Shown here in pieces: positions 53,082 to 62,357 of a stretch of 64,000 bases of DNA. Each line of letters begins with the position of its first letter. The first letter of the stretch is position 1. The notes under the pieces were generated by a model. The model did not search any database, was not told the DNA's origin, and worked only from the letters and a program-made list of their open reading frames with translations. The DNA is taken from contig NZ_JAJADR010000006.1 of assembly GCF_020447265.1 (NCBI RefSeq), forward strand, positions 124,001-188,000. The letters are read 5' to 3'. The position numbers were made by a program, and so were the translations under genes. The stretch is from Hymenobacter lucidus. GTDB lineage: Bacteria; Bacteroidota; Bacteroidia; Cytophagales; Hymenobacteraceae.

Positions 53082-53200
53082 GTGCGGCCCAACCCGCGGC
53101 AGTGGTTAAAACTGGCCGAGGCCCCGTATTTTTAGCCGGCTGAAGCCTGCCTACCTCCCGCCTGCGGTTCCTTTCCACCTTCGACTTCAGCCCCAGCCCC

Positions 53201-55360
53201 ATGCCCGACCAAGATTCCATCCAGCAGAAAATAGCGGCCCTCACCGAGCGGCTCCACTACCTCAACCACCAGTACTACCAGCAGGATACCTCCGAGGTCA
53301 GTGACCAGGAGTTTGACCACTTGCTGGCCGAATTGCAGGCCCTGGAAAAGCAGTATCCCGAGCTGGCCCTGCCCAACTCCCCCACCCAGCGCGTGGGCGG
53401 CACCATCACCAAGCAGTTTCCTACGGCCCCGCATAAGTACCCGATGCTGAGTTTGGGCAACACCTACTCCGAGGCCGACCTGCGCGACTTCGACGAGCGG
53501 GTGCGCAAAGGGTTGGAAGGTGCCGGGTTTGCCTACGTCTGCGAAATGAAGTTCGACGGCGTGGCCATGAGCCTCACCTACGAAAACGGCCAGCTCACTC
53601 AGGGCGTCACGCGCGGCGACGGTACCCGCGGCGACGTGGTAACCAGCAACGTGCGCACCATCAAGAACCTGCCACTGCACCTGCGCGCGGCCGGCCCCCC
53701 GCAACCCGCCGAGTTTGAGGTGCGGGGCGAGATTTTCCTGCCCCTGCCCGTCTTCGACGACCTGAACAAGGAGCGCGAGCAAAACGGCGAGGCCCTGCTG
53801 GCCAACCCCCGCAACGCGGCCAGCGGCACGCTCAAGCTCCAGGACTCGGCCGTGGTGGCCTCGCGCCGGCTGCGTTTTTTTGCCTACAGCTTCCTGAGCC
53901 CCGAGCGCAACGTATTCCCGACCCACAGCGCCGCCCTGGAGGCCCTCAAAGCCTGGGGCCTGCCCGTATCCGACACCTGGCGGCGCTGCACCTCGCTAGA
54001 GGAAGTGCTGGAATTCATCCATTATTGGGAGAAAAAGCGCTTTGAGCTGCCCGTAGCTACCGACGGCATCGTGATTAAAGTGGACGACTTCCAGCAGCAG
54101 GAAGTGCTGGGCTTCACCTCGAAAAGTCCGCGCTGGGCCATTGCCTACAAGTACCCGGCCGAGGCGGGCCGCACCCGGCTCAACGAAATTCAGTACCAGG
54201 TGGGCCGCACCGGGGCCGTAACGCCGGTGGCCATGCTCACGCCGGTGCCCCTGGCCGGCACCATCGTCAAGCGGGCCTCGGTGCACAATGCCAACCAGAT
54301 TGCGGCCCTCGATTTGCGCCTCGGCGACATGGTATTCGTGGAGAAAGGCGGCGAAATCATTCCCAAAATCACCGGCGTCGACCTCTCGGCCCGGCCCGAG
54401 GGCAGCCAGCCGATTCAGTACCCCACCGAGTGCCCGGCCTGTGGCACCCCGCTGATCCGGCCCGAGGGCGAGGCCCACTTCCGCTGTCCCAACGACACGG
54501 GCTGCGCCCCCCAACTCAAGGCCAAGCTGGAGCACTACGTGAGCCGCAAAGCCCTGAACATCGACGGGCTGGGCGCCGAAACCGTAGCCCGCTTCTTCGA
54601 GTTGGGCCTGGTCCGCACCCCGGCCGATATCTACGATCTGTCGGCCGAGAAGCTTACCGGCCTGGAGCGGCTGGGCGAAAAGTCGATTCAGAACCTGCTC
54701 AAGGGCGTGGAAGCTAGCAAGCAGGTGCCCTTCGACCGGGTGCTCTTCGGGCTAGGCATCCGCTACGTGGGCGAAACCGTGGCCGAAAAGCTGGCCGCCC
54801 ACTACCGCAGCATCGACGCCATTATGCAGGCCACGGCCGCCGAGCTGGCCGCCGTGCCCGAAGTCGGCAACGTCATTGCCATCAGCCTGGCCGCCTGGGT
54901 GCAGGACGAAGCCAACCGCGCCCTGGTGGAGCGGCTGCGGGCCGCCGGCGTGCAGCTGGCCCTGACGGGCGAAGCGCCCCAGGCCGTGAGTGACCGACTG
55001 GCGGGCCTCACCTTCGTGCTGTCGGGCGTATTCGAACAGCACAGCCGCGAGGATCTGCAGCAGCTCATCACCCAAAACGGCGGCAAGATTACGGGCTCCA
55101 TCAGCAAGAAGCTCAGCTACCTAGTAGCTGGCGACAAAATGGGGCCCGCTAAGCGCGAAAAGGCCACCGAACTGAAAGTACCCATTATCAGCGAAACCGA
55201 CTTGCTAGCTATGATTCCGTCGGATTTCGAGACCGTCGAAGCGGATGACATCCTGGCCACCCAAAACCCCGATTCCAGCGCAGAAACGGCCTCGGAAGAA
55301 ACTTTTTCGGCTCCCGGAAGCACCGCAAACGATTTAGGTGCGCAAGGTTCCTTATTTTAG
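53201..55360 (+). CDS. ligA: NAD-dependent DNA ligase
   Basis: Seals nicks in DNA during replication and repair. At 719 residues it is near full length. The adenylated lysine is Lys117 in EMKFDGVAMSL. Other parts in order: N-terminal Ia domain, nucleotidyltransferase domain, OB fold, a four-Cys zinc finger (ECPACGTPL...CPNDTGCAP), helix-hairpin-helix repeats (LERLGEKSIQNLLKG, VPEVGNVIAISLAAW), and a C-terminal BRCT (about 590-665). A disordered acidic tail ends the protein. Single gene. Confidence 0.98.
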   Translation: MPDQDSIQQKIAALTERLHYLNHQYYQQDTSEVSDQEFDHLLAELQALEKQYPELALPNSPTQRVGGTITKQFPTAPHKYPMLSLGNTYSEADLRDFDERVRKGLEGAGFAYVCEMKFDGVAMSLTYENGQLTQGVTRGDGTRGDVVTSNVRTIKNLPLHLRAAGPPQPAEFEVRGEIFLPLPVFDDLNKEREQNGEALLANPRNAASGTLKLQDSAVVASRRLRFFAYSFLSPERNVFPTHSAALEALKAWGLPVSDTWRRCTSLEEVLEFIHYWEKKRFELPVATDGIVIKVDDFQQQEVLGFTSKSPRWAIAYKYPAEAGRTRLNEIQYQVGRTGAVTPVAMLTPVPLAGTIVKRASVHNANQIAALDLRLGDMVFVEKGGEIIPKITGVDLSARPEGSQPIQYPTECPACGTPLIRPEGEAHFRCPNDTGCAPQLKAKLEHYVSRKALNIDGLGAETVARFFELGLVRTPADIYDLSAEKLTGLERLGEKSIQNLLKGVEASKQVPFDRVLFGLGIRYVGETVAEKLAAHYRSIDAIMQATAAELAAVPEVGNVIAISLAAWVQDEANRALVERLRAAGVQLALTGEAPQAVSDRLAGLTFVLSGVFEQHSREDLQQLITQNGGKITGSISKKLSYLVAGDKMGPAKREKATELKVPIISETDLLAMIPSDFETVEADDILATQNPDSSAETASEETFSAPGSTANDLGAQGSLF

Positions 55361-55394
55361 CCCCCGAAACCACTGTTCCGGTGGTCGTTGGCAC

Positions 55395-55456
55395 CAACCG
55401 TGAGCCGGACCGAGCCTTGCTGCAAGCCGGTCGATTCCCACCTCGGCTCACGGTTG
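55395..55456. repeat. 13-bp inverted repeat downstream of ligA
   Basis: Perfect arms CAACCGTGAGCCG (55395-55407) and CGGCTCACGGTTG (55444-55456). There is no T tract. It lies in the gap between ligA and the rhodanese gene and may be a hairpin that limits read-through, or an operator. Confidence 0.5.
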
Positions 55457-55530
55457 TAGCGCCCCGGCGGCGCACTATTTGCGGCCGGCCGCTGTTGGCT
55501 GCTCAGCCTCTTTCCCCTTACTTTTCGCCT

Positions 55531-55971
55531 ATGTTTCGCTTCGCCTTTTCGGCAGCCGTGTTCTGTGCGCTGTTGAGCGGTTACTCAGCCGTTGCTCAAA
55601 CCGTGCCCCCTGCCAACGGACCCGGGCAGGTTGCCTCCGCTCCTGCTCCTGCTAAGCCTGCTCTGCCCGTCACGCCCGTGGCCGAAGCCAAAAAGCTGGT
55701 TAAAAAGCGGGAAGTCGTGGTGCTGGACGTGCGCACGCCCGAGGAGTTCGGTACCGGCCACCTGCGCGGGGCCCAAAACCTGAACTTCCGGGACCCGAAC
55801 TTTCCCACCCTGCTGGCTGGCCTCGACACTGCCAAAACCTACGTGCTCTACTGCGCCTCGGGCAACCGCAGCGGCAAGGCCGCGGTGCTGATGCAGGAAA
55901 AAGGCTTCCGCAAGTTGGTGAATGCCGGGGCCTACAAGGATCTGAAAGCAGGTGGATTGAAAACGCAGTAG
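55531..55971 (+). CDS. Exported single-domain rhodanese
   Basis: A 146-residue protein starting MFRFAFSAAVFCALLSGYSA at 55531, with a signal peptide and a Pro/Ala-rich linker. The rhodanese fold covers the rest, with VVVLDVRTPEEFGTGHLRGA and the active-site loop CASGNRSGKA, whose Cys carries the persulfide. It would move sulfur or act as a redox carrier in the periplasm. An upstream frame to 55381 runs through the inverted repeat and is rejected. Confidence 0.92.
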   Translation: MFRFAFSAAVFCALLSGYSAVAQTVPPANGPGQVASAPAPAKPALPVTPVAEAKKLVKKREVVVLDVRTPEEFGTGHLRGAQNLNFRDPNFPTLLAGLDTAKTYVLYCASGNRSGKAAVLMQEKGFRKLVNAGAYKDLKAGGLKTQ

Positions 55972-55976
55972 CTGCG

Positions 55977-56531
55977 ATGATAATGCGACAACCGGCTGGC
56001 TATCTTTTCTTTGCTTTACTCCTATTCGGAAGCTGCCAGCAGGACAAGCCCGCAACAGCCGGGCCTGGGGCCGCTACTGCAACACCGGGCGCGAAAGGCC
56101 GTGAATTTCGCCGGCCCGCCAAAGCGTATTATCTCGATACAACCTACGCCATAGCGCTGTACCAAGGCCGCAACGACTTCCGGCCCTTCGCTCAGACGGA
56201 GGAATACCAGGAATTTGAGCTCCAGCACGATTCGGTGGTAGCCCTATTGCATACGTTGTATGGCACCGAGCCCGGCTTCAGTAGCAACCTGGCCCGGCTA
56301 GAGCAGAATAGAGGCAAGTTTCTAGTCAACACCCGGCAGAGCGTGCTGAGCGACTACAGAAAATTCCACATGATTGACAGCAAGGACTTCGACTTTCTGC
56401 TGGCCCGGGAAGACTCTATCGTCAAGCCTCTTTTGCTGCGCGTTCTGGCTGATGACAGCAGCAACGCCGATAACAAGGAATACGCCCGCAAAACACTGTT
56501 GACCTACTATAACATTCGGCCCAAGAGGTAA
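55977..56531 (+). CDS. Putative lipoprotein of unknown function
   Basis: A 184-residue protein six bases after the rhodanese stop, probably in one operon. MIMRQPAGYLFFALLLFGSC is a lipoprotein signal. The mature part is largely helical with TYAIALYQGRNDFRPFAQ, HDSVVALLHTLYGTEPGFSS and LLAREDSIVKPLLLRVLADD. No family recognised. Link to sulfur metabolism is only by position. Confidence 0.7.
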   Translation: MIMRQPAGYLFFALLLFGSCQQDKPATAGPGAATATPGAKGREFRRPAKAYYLDTTYAIALYQGRNDFRPFAQTEEYQEFELQHDSVVALLHTLYGTEPGFSSNLARLEQNRGKFLVNTRQSVLSDYRKFHMIDSKDFDFLLAREDSIVKPLLLRVLADDSSNADNKEYARKTLLTYYNIRPKR

Positions 56532-56549
56532 TTGATGAAAGCCCGTGAT

Positions 56550-56601
56550 GGCAAAAACAGCCAGCGTGCATCCTTTGGGTTGCGTGCTGGCTGTTTTTGC
56601 C
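56550..56601. terminator. Bidirectional terminator
   Basis: Stem GGCAAAAACAGCCAGC/GCTGGCTGTTTTTGCC around a 20-base loop, between the lipoprotein gene and the convergent acyltransferase. Confidence 0.85.
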
Positions 56602-56674
56602 TGGTAGCTCCGACCGTCTGGCTTAGAAGCGCTGCACGATACGGTTGGGCAATGGCAGTGGCCTTCGTGGCTGG

Positions 56675-57883
56675 TTATCCATTGCTGGCAGCCACTTCCT
56701 TCGATAAGGAACGGGTAACGGCCGGTACTGGAGTTGTTTTGCGGCCTGAGTGCTGGAGCTTGAGGCCAAACAGCACCCGCAGCACCGCAAAACGCCGAAT
56801 TATCAGGTACAGCAGCAGCGTAAAGCCCAAGGTACCCAGGCTGAGCATCAGAAACTTAGCACCGTTGGTGGCGGGCCAGGGCAGCACGTAGAAAGCCAGA
56901 GTGATGAGCACCGTCTGGTGCAGGATGTAGAACGGGTACACGGCTTCGTTGGCCGCTTGCAGCAGGCGTGAGTTGCGGTTGAGGTGGCGCCGCCCGAAGC
57001 CCAGGCACACCAGGATCCAGCACCAGCAGTTGAAGCCCTGCACCGCGCGCTTGATGGCCCCGCCAACCTGGGCGTAATAGTAGTCGTCGGCCCAGTAGTA
57101 GAAGCTAAAGGCCAGCAGGCCCAGGGCCAGAAACAGGTAGCGCTGCCGCTCGGCCGCCTGCCAGAAACCGTTCAGAGAGCCCAACACGTAGCCGTAGAGG
57201 AACAGCGTGAGGTAGAAGGCAAAGTTGAACCAGTCGGAAATCAGGTTACGGTGGTCGGGCCAGTAGGGGCGCAGCACGAGCTGCAGCAGAATAAGGGGCA
57301 GGGCCCACAACAGCACCGCGCCCGGCCGGCTCAGCCACTGGCTGAGCTTGGCCAACACTGCCTGGGCCGCGGGGCGGCGCAATGGCAGCAGAATGGGCAG
57401 ACTAATGAGCGAAAACACCAGCAGGTAGGCAATAAACCAGAGGTGGTTCCAGGTGAAATTGCCCTTCGGATAGGTGCCCTCAAAATAGTGCGGGTAAAAA
57501 TCAAGCAGGGACGTGTAGGTAGCGCCCTGGCTCAGCCGCTCGTAATACACCTGCGGTACCACCACCACCACCATCCCAAACGCCAGCGGCAGCAGGAGCC
57601 GCTGCAGCCGCTCGCCCACAAACTGCCCCGCCGTGCGGTGGCGCAGGGCGAAGGAAATGCCAACCCCGGATATTACAAACAACAGCGGCATACGCCACTG
57701 GTTCAAAAACTCCATCGGCAGCTCCAGCATCGGGCTGCTGGGCTGGCTCATGAGGTGAAATTTCCAACCCACGAAAACCATTCCCGTGTGGTAGAAGATG
57801 AGTAGGCCAAAGGCCAGTACCCGAAGCCAGTCGAGGTCGTAGCAGCGGGCGGCCGGGGCGAGTAAAGGAAGCGAGGAAGACAT
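56675..57883 (-). CDS. Membrane acyltransferase (acyltransferase 3/OpgC-like)
   Basis: A 402-residue membrane O-acyltransferase starting MSSSLPLLAPAARCYDLDWL at 57883. About ten hydrophobic helices follow. Family motifs are RCYDLDWLRVLAFGLLIFYH with the conserved His, WRMPLLFVISGVGISFAL, NHLWFIAYLLVFSLISLPIL and VYPFYILHQTVLITLAFY. Such enzymes acylate or succinylate sugars of envelope glycans. An extension to 57949 has no hydrophobic N-terminus and is rejected. No glycan operon is adjacent. Confidence 0.9.
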   Translation of the reverse strand: MSSSLPLLAPAARCYDLDWLRVLAFGLLIFYHTGMVFVGWKFHLMSQPSSPMLELPMEFLNQWRMPLLFVISGVGISFALRHRTAGQFVGERLQRLLLPLAFGMVVVVVPQVYYERLSQGATYTSLLDFYPHYFEGTYPKGNFTWNHLWFIAYLLVFSLISLPILLPLRRPAAQAVLAKLSQWLSRPGAVLLWALPLILLQLVLRPYWPDHRNLISDWFNFAFYLTLFLYGYVLGSLNGFWQAAERQRYLFLALGLLAFSFYYWADDYYYAQVGGAIKRAVQGFNCWCWILVCLGFGRRHLNRNSRLLQAANEAVYPFYILHQTVLITLAFYVLPWPATNGAKFLMLSLGTLGFTLLLYLIIRRFAVLRVLFGLKLQHSGRKTTPVPAVTRSLSKEVAASNG

Positions 57884-58011
57884 AGCAGGAAGTGAGGTAG
57901 GTGAATCGATGCTCAAACCTACTTTTGCCACCGCCGCCGCACGACGCACCTCACAAACCCGGCGTACTACCTTACGAATCCGGACGCGACAATACTACCT
58001 AAACCTCTCTC

Positions 58012-59232
58012 CTACTGCACAAACGCGTTTTTACGAAATTGCGACGGGGTAGTCTGGGTATGCTTCTTAAAGGCCGCGTTGAAGGCCGATTTCGAGTTGA
58101 ACCCCGCCGCAAACCCGATTTCCTCCAGCTTTAGGTGGCCCGATTCAGGCCGTAAGAGTTGGCGCTTCACCTCTTCGATGCGGTAGGAATTAACGAAGTC
58201 GAAGAAGTTTTGCTGGCACTGCTCGTTGATAACCTGGGAAAGCTGATAACCAGGCACGCGCAACTGGGCCGCCAGCTCCGCCAACGACAAGTCCGGGTTG
58301 CGGTAGGGCTCCCCGGTAGTCATCAGGGTGCGCAGCCGCGTCAGCATTTCAGTTGATACCTCGGGGCTAAGCGCGGTTTTTTCATATTTCCGGCGCGGCG
58401 CTGCCGGGTCCTCCACAGGTTCTTCCGCCGGAGCCGGCGCGGCCAGCAGGTCCGACTGGCTGATAGCCCAGCCGTTCATACCGTAGAAAAGCAGGGAAAT
58501 CAGGGAGGCCAGCCACACGTCCCCGGCATCGTTGACGTCGCCCGTAGCGTGGTGGTAATAGGCCGTAGCTCCTACGTACACGAGCAGCACCAAACCAAAC
58601 CCCAGCCCCAGGCGGCGCAGCCAGGCCCATTCGGTAGCGGCCTGGCCGGGCTGCGCCGCCCGCTGCCGCCAGTACGGAATCAGGGTGTAGAGCTGCAGGC
58701 CCAGGTAGAGCAGCAGGTAGCCGCTGAGCACGAGGTAGAAAACGGGGTAAAACCAGGCGTACGAAGCAAACCACCAGAAATTATGCGCGGCCTCTGGTGC
58801 TGCCGGGTGAGCCCGGTGAAACGACTCGGCCACGGTGCGCAGCTTCCAGGCGTCGCTCTGGGCGAAGAAGGGTATTAAGTACACGGCGTGCAGCACCGCC
58901 GGCAAAAACAGCCACAGATAGCGCGCATCCCAGCGGAACGCGGGCTTGGCGAGGCTGCGCAGGTAGAGATACAGCAGCGGCGGAGCCACGAAGGTCAGCG
59001 GCTCGGTGAGACTCACGAAAAACGGGACGAACCGGATGTAGCCCGAATAGCACAGCAGAATCTCGATGACCAGCAAAGCCAGGCAAAGCATGAGCAGCCC
59101 CAGCAGTCGGTTGCGCAGGCGCGGGCCGGGGGCCGAGACCAGGAACGTCCAGCTCAGAAACAGCCCCTGCGCCGCGCCCAGCAGAATCAGTACCGACCAG
59201 ACGTCAAGAGTAGGCTGCATATACTGGTACAT
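58012..59232 (-). CDS. Membrane-anchored AraC-family regulator
   Basis: A 406-residue protein with an N-terminal membrane region of seven to eight helices (for example VWSVLILLGAAQGLFLSWTF, LLGLLMLCLALLVIEILLCY) and a C-terminal AraC helix-turn-helix: LSLAELAAQLRVPGYQLSQV and LEEIGFAAGFNSKSAFNAAF. This is the layout of Bacteroidota regulators that sense a ligand in the membrane. Start ATG at 59232 (or 59220). A TATATTTA box lies upstream inside a longer frame to 59337. It may control the acyltransferase gene on the same strand, 128 bases downstream. Confidence 0.9.
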   Translation of the reverse strand: MYQYMQPTLDVWSVLILLGAAQGLFLSWTFLVSAPGPRLRNRLLGLLMLCLALLVIEILLCYSGYIRFVPFFVSLTEPLTFVAPPLLYLYLRSLAKPAFRWDARYLWLFLPAVLHAVYLIPFFAQSDAWKLRTVAESFHRAHPAAPEAAHNFWWFASYAWFYPVFYLVLSGYLLLYLGLQLYTLIPYWRQRAAQPGQAATEWAWLRRLGLGFGLVLLVYVGATAYYHHATGDVNDAGDVWLASLISLLFYGMNGWAISQSDLLAAPAPAEEPVEDPAAPRRKYEKTALSPEVSTEMLTRLRTLMTTGEPYRNPDLSLAELAAQLRVPGYQLSQVINEQCQQNFFDFVNSYRIEEVKRQLLRPESGHLKLEEIGFAAGFNSKSAFNAAFKKHTQTTPSQFRKNAFVQ

Positions 59233-59389
59233 AGGCCGGAAACAGCCTTGGTGGATTGAACGGAACGTGTCCGGGTAAATATAGCGGGATTCAATTGCTT
59301 GTGCCGGTTCCTGCGTCATGGTGAGCATTCGGCGCATGAAGCCGGAACGAAGCCAGCTGTCCGCTGCAACGTACCGAGCCTTCTAACGT

Positions 59390-59427
59390 GAAAAGCCCTA
59401 ACGTCTGCTCAGGCGTTAGGGCTTTCC
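59390..59427 (-). terminator. Terminator of the deacetylase lipoprotein gene
   Basis: Stem GAAAAGCCCTAACG with its near complement CGTTAGGGCTTTCC and a 10-base loop, past the stop at 59481 on the minus strand. Confidence 0.75.
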
Positions 59428-59480
59428 GGTAAAAGGGCGCAGTGGACGGATGGCCTAGTATGCCATCCTCAAGCAGCTGC

Positions 59481-60416
59481 TTAGAAGCTCTGCACGATGC
59501 TGTTGTGCAGGGTGCGGGGCGTCCAGTAGCCGCTGGCAATGATGCGGCGGATAGTGAAGAGCGGGTCCTGCTGGTCGCGCTTTTCGGCCAGCACGAAGGC
59601 GGCCACCATGCCGCGCTGCTTAAGCTGCGGAATGGCTTCGGGGTTCCAGAGGCCGAAGGGGTAGGCAAAATACTTGATGTCCTTGCCGGTGATTTCTTCC
59701 AGGGTTTTGGTTGGCTTCTCAATCTGGGTTACCCAATCCTGGCCCTGGTACTTCTTCACGTTGTGGTGGTCCCAGGTGTGGGAGCCGATGACGTTGCCCT
59801 CGTCGGAGAGCTGTTTCACCTGCGCCTTGCTCATGTAGTTGGGGCGGCCCAGGCTCACGGTCATCACGAAGTACACGGCTTTGTAGCCGTACTTATCGAG
59901 CGTGGGGCGGGCTACCGTAAACTGGTCGAGGTCGGTGTCGTCGAAGGTGAGCATGATGGGCTTGCTCGGCAATTTGGCCCCGGTGGTCAGGTAAGCGTAG
60001 AGCTGATCGGGCAGAATAGTGTGGTAGCCCGAGTCGGCCAGCATCTTAATCTGATCCTTGAACTTCTGCTCCGGAACAATGTAGTCCTTAGCGCCTTTTG
60101 AATCCTTGGCACGCCAGTCGCGGATTTGATGGTAGCACAGAATCGGCACCTGGGGGCGGGCCGTGATGGTGGCGGCATCGGCAATGCTGCCGGCCGAAAT
60201 GCTGCTCGGGTCGGGAGCCGGGGCGGCATTGGCCTCGTCGGTGGCCGTAGCAGCGGTGCCCGACATGGCGCCGGCTTTGGCGGCCGAGTCAGCGGCGACG
60301 GTTTCGGCGGTGGGGCTGCCACCTTCGGAAGCCGTGGCAGGCTTGGTTTCGCAGGCGGTGAACAGGGTGCTGGCAGCAACGGCCGCCGCGGCAACGTAAA
60401 GCGGGGTACGGAACAA
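59481..60416 (-). CDS. Polysaccharide deacetylase lipoprotein
   Basis: A TTG at 60416 gives LFRTPLYVAAAAVAASTLFT followed by the lipobox Cys, a good lipoprotein signal; the frame's first TTG is at 60449. The product is 311 residues. A low-complexity Ala/Thr/Glu spacer (about 22-80) is followed by the NodB domain: PILCYHQIRDW, MLTFDDTDLDQF (metal Asp), IGSHTWDHHNVKK (metal His pair), and YFAYPFGLWNPE. It likely deacetylates or hydrolyses an envelope glycan. It is divergent from dapA. Confidence 0.92.
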   Translation of the reverse strand: MFRTPLYVAAAAVAASTLFTACETKPATASEGGSPTAETVAADSAAKAGAMSGTAATATDEANAAPAPDPSSISAGSIADAATITARPQVPILCYHQIRDWRAKDSKGAKDYIVPEQKFKDQIKMLADSGYHTILPDQLYAYLTTGAKLPSKPIMLTFDDTDLDQFTVARPTLDKYGYKAVYFVMTVSLGRPNYMSKAQVKQLSDEGNVIGSHTWDHHNVKKYQGQDWVTQIEKPTKTLEEITGKDIKYFAYPFGLWNPEAIPQLKQRGMVAAFVLAEKRDQQDPLFTIRRIIASGYWTPRTLHNSIVQSF

Positions 60417-60503
60417 AATCGGGGTGAGATAAGGCCGGCAAGGTGCCAACCGGTACTTTTAAGGAGAAAAAGGCAGAGCGAAGCATCGTGACAGGCGGCT
60501 TTG

Positions 60504-60511
60504 TACCTTTG
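60504..60511 (+). promoter_or_regulatory. -7 box for dapA
   Basis: TACCTTTG, 40 bases before the dapA ATG, matches the Bacteroidota TAnnTTTG box. The -33 element is not obvious. Confidence 0.6.
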
Positions 60512-60551
60512 CCCCACGCTTCCGCTTACAAAACAACAGCTTAATTCCCGC

Positions 60552-61421
60552 ATGGACAAACTCCGTGGCACCGGCATTGCCCTCATCACGCCCTTCACTC
60601 CCGCCCCCGACCACGCTGTAGACTATGCCGCCCTGCGCCGGCTGCTCGATTTCTGCATCGAAGGCGGCGTGGAATACCTCGTCATCAACGGTACCACGGC
60701 CGAGTCGCCGACGACGACCGCCGAGGAAAAAGCCGAAATCCTGCGCGTCGTGAAGGAGCACGTAGCCGGCCGGGTACCGCTCGTGTACGGCATCGGTGGC
60801 AACGACACGGCCGGCCTCGAAATCCTGCTGCGCACCACCGACCTGGAGGGTATCGACGCTATTCTGTCGGCTAGCCCGGCCTACAACAAGCCCAGCCAGC
60901 AAGGTATCATTCAGCACTACCTGCGCCTGGCCGACCTGAGCCCGCTACCCATCATCCTCTACAACGTGCCGGGCCGCACCAGCTCCAACCTCACGGCCGA
61001 CACCACCCTGCGCCTGGCCCAGCACCCCAACATCATCGGCATCAAGGAAGCTAGCGGCAACATGGAGCAGTGCATGGCCATTGCCGCCCGCAAGCCCAAA
61101 GATTTCCTGCTCATCAGCGGCGACGATATGCTGACCACGCCCATGATTTCCTTCGGGGCCGTGGGCGTTATCAGCGTGCTGGGTAACGCCTTCCCCAAGC
61201 GCATGAGCGACATGACCCGCTATGCGTTGGCAGGAAACTACGCCGAGGCCACCAAGCTGCTCTTCGAGTTTCTGCCCCTGAACCCGCTGATGTACGAGGA
61301 AAGCAACCCAGTCGGGGTAAAAGCCGTGCTGGAAGCTCAGGGCCTGTGCTCGGCCGCCGCCCGCCTGCCCCTGCTCGAAGCCACCGAAGGCCTGAAACAG
61401 CGGATTCAGAAGCTGCTGTAA
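60552..61421 (+). CDS. dapA: 4-Hydroxy-tetrahydrodipicolinate synthase
   Basis: Condenses pyruvate and aspartate semialdehyde in lysine and diaminopimelate synthesis, so it feeds both protein and cell-wall building. The 289-residue TIM barrel has NGTTAESPTTT at the active site, Tyr137 in ILYNVPGRTS and the Schiff-base Lys165 in IIGIKEASG. The ATG at 60552 gives the usual short N-terminus MDKLRGTGIALITPF. An upstream frame to 60501 overlaps the promoter box and is rejected. Confidence 0.97.
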   Translation: MDKLRGTGIALITPFTPAPDHAVDYAALRRLLDFCIEGGVEYLVINGTTAESPTTTAEEKAEILRVVKEHVAGRVPLVYGIGGNDTAGLEILLRTTDLEGIDAILSASPAYNKPSQQGIIQHYLRLADLSPLPIILYNVPGRTSSNLTADTTLRLAQHPNIIGIKEASGNMEQCMAIAARKPKDFLLISGDDMLTTPMISFGAVGVISVLGNAFPKRMSDMTRYALAGNYAEATKLLFEFLPLNPLMYEESNPVGVKAVLEAQGLCSAAARLPLLEATEGLKQRIQKLL

Positions 61422-61430
61422 TACATTCGT

Positions 61431-61577
61431 GTCATTGCGAGGCACGAAGCAATCTGTCCTCTGCACAGTGACAAACACCCTTTACCCAGAAAGCCCTTTC
61501 CAGAACGTTCTGGAAAGGGCTTTTCACTTCAGGCAGCGCCGCACATTTCAGAGGACGGATTGCTTCGTGCCTCGCAA
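61431..61577. repeat. Palindromic GTCATTGCGAGG element carrying a terminator
   Basis: Two 28-base arms (61435-61462 and 61550-61577) are inverted copies with one mismatch, containing TTGCGAGGCACGAAGCAATC. The sequence GTCATTGCGAGG...AAGCAATC is a dispersed repeat known from many bacterial genomes. Nested in the centre is a 34-base perfect palindrome (61490-61523; AAGCCCTTTCCAGAACGTTC...) with TTTT, which acts as terminator for dapA and, on the minus strand, for the lutA-like gene. Confidence 0.85.
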
Positions 61578-61591
61578 TAACAAATGCAGAG

Positions 61592-62326
61592 TTACCAGCC
61601 GCTTGCCAGCACATCGGCGACGTGCATGGTTTTGATGGGCTTTTTCTCTCGCCGAATATACGCGTCCAGGTGCATCAGGCAGCTTGTGTCGGTGCTGATA
61701 AGGTAGTCGGCGCCGGTGGCCAGGGCGTGCTCCACTTTCTGCTCGGCCATGGCTACCGAAATGGCTTCAAACTTCACGGCGAAGGTGCCGCCAAAGCCGC
61801 AGCAGGTTTCGGTTTCGGCCATTTCCAGGCGCTCCAGGCCCCGCACGGCGTCGAGCAGCTGGCGCGGGGCCTCCCGGATGCCGCACTCCCGCAAGGCCGA
61901 GCAGGAGTCGTGGTAGGTGTATTTGCCGGGCAGCTGCGCCCCCTGGATGGACGATACGCCCAGCACGTCGACGATAAACTCGGTCATTTCAAAGATGCGA
62001 CGCTGCACGCTGTGGTACTGCTTCTGCTCGGGCGTGTTTTCGAACAGCTCAGCGTAGGTATTGCGCACCATGCCCACGCAGGAGGCCGACGGACTCACGA
62101 TGTAGCGGCCCGTGTCAGAGGGGAAGTCGCGCAGGAACTTGGTGGCCACCGAGCAGCTTTCAGCCTTGTAGCCGGCGTTGTAGGCCGGCTGCCCGCAGCA
62201 GGTCTGGTTGCTGTTGTAGTGCACCTCGCAGCCCAGCTTTTCCAGCACCTTCACCATGTTCATGGCGGTGTCGGGAAAAAGCTGATCCACGAAGCAGGGA
62301 ATGAAAAGGTCGACGGCGGTTGGCAT
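61592..62326 (-). CDS. LutA-like CCG-domain (Fe-S) protein
   Basis: A 244-residue protein with two CCG domains: NQTCCGQPAYNAGY and TETCCGFGGTFAVKF, plus HDSCSALRECGI. These cysteine-rich modules bind Fe-S or link subunits in lactate-utilisation LutA and in glycolate oxidase and heterodisulfide reductase relatives. The start ATG at 62326 gives MPTAVDLFIPCFVDQLFPDT, the family N-terminus. No lutB or lutC is in the window, so the partner genes are elsewhere or absent. REP copies lie just upstream. Confidence 0.88.
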   Translation of the reverse strand: MPTAVDLFIPCFVDQLFPDTAMNMVKVLEKLGCEVHYNSNQTCCGQPAYNAGYKAESCSVATKFLRDFPSDTGRYIVSPSASCVGMVRNTYAELFENTPEQKQYHSVQRRIFEMTEFIVDVLGVSSIQGAQLPGKYTYHDSCSALRECGIREAPRQLLDAVRGLERLEMAETETCCGFGGTFAVKFEAISVAMAEQKVEHALATGADYLISTDTSCLMHLDAYIRREKKPIKTMHVADVLASGW

Positions 62327-62357
62327 GGCGTGTGGTTGGAGGTTCGTAGATGGCCGG

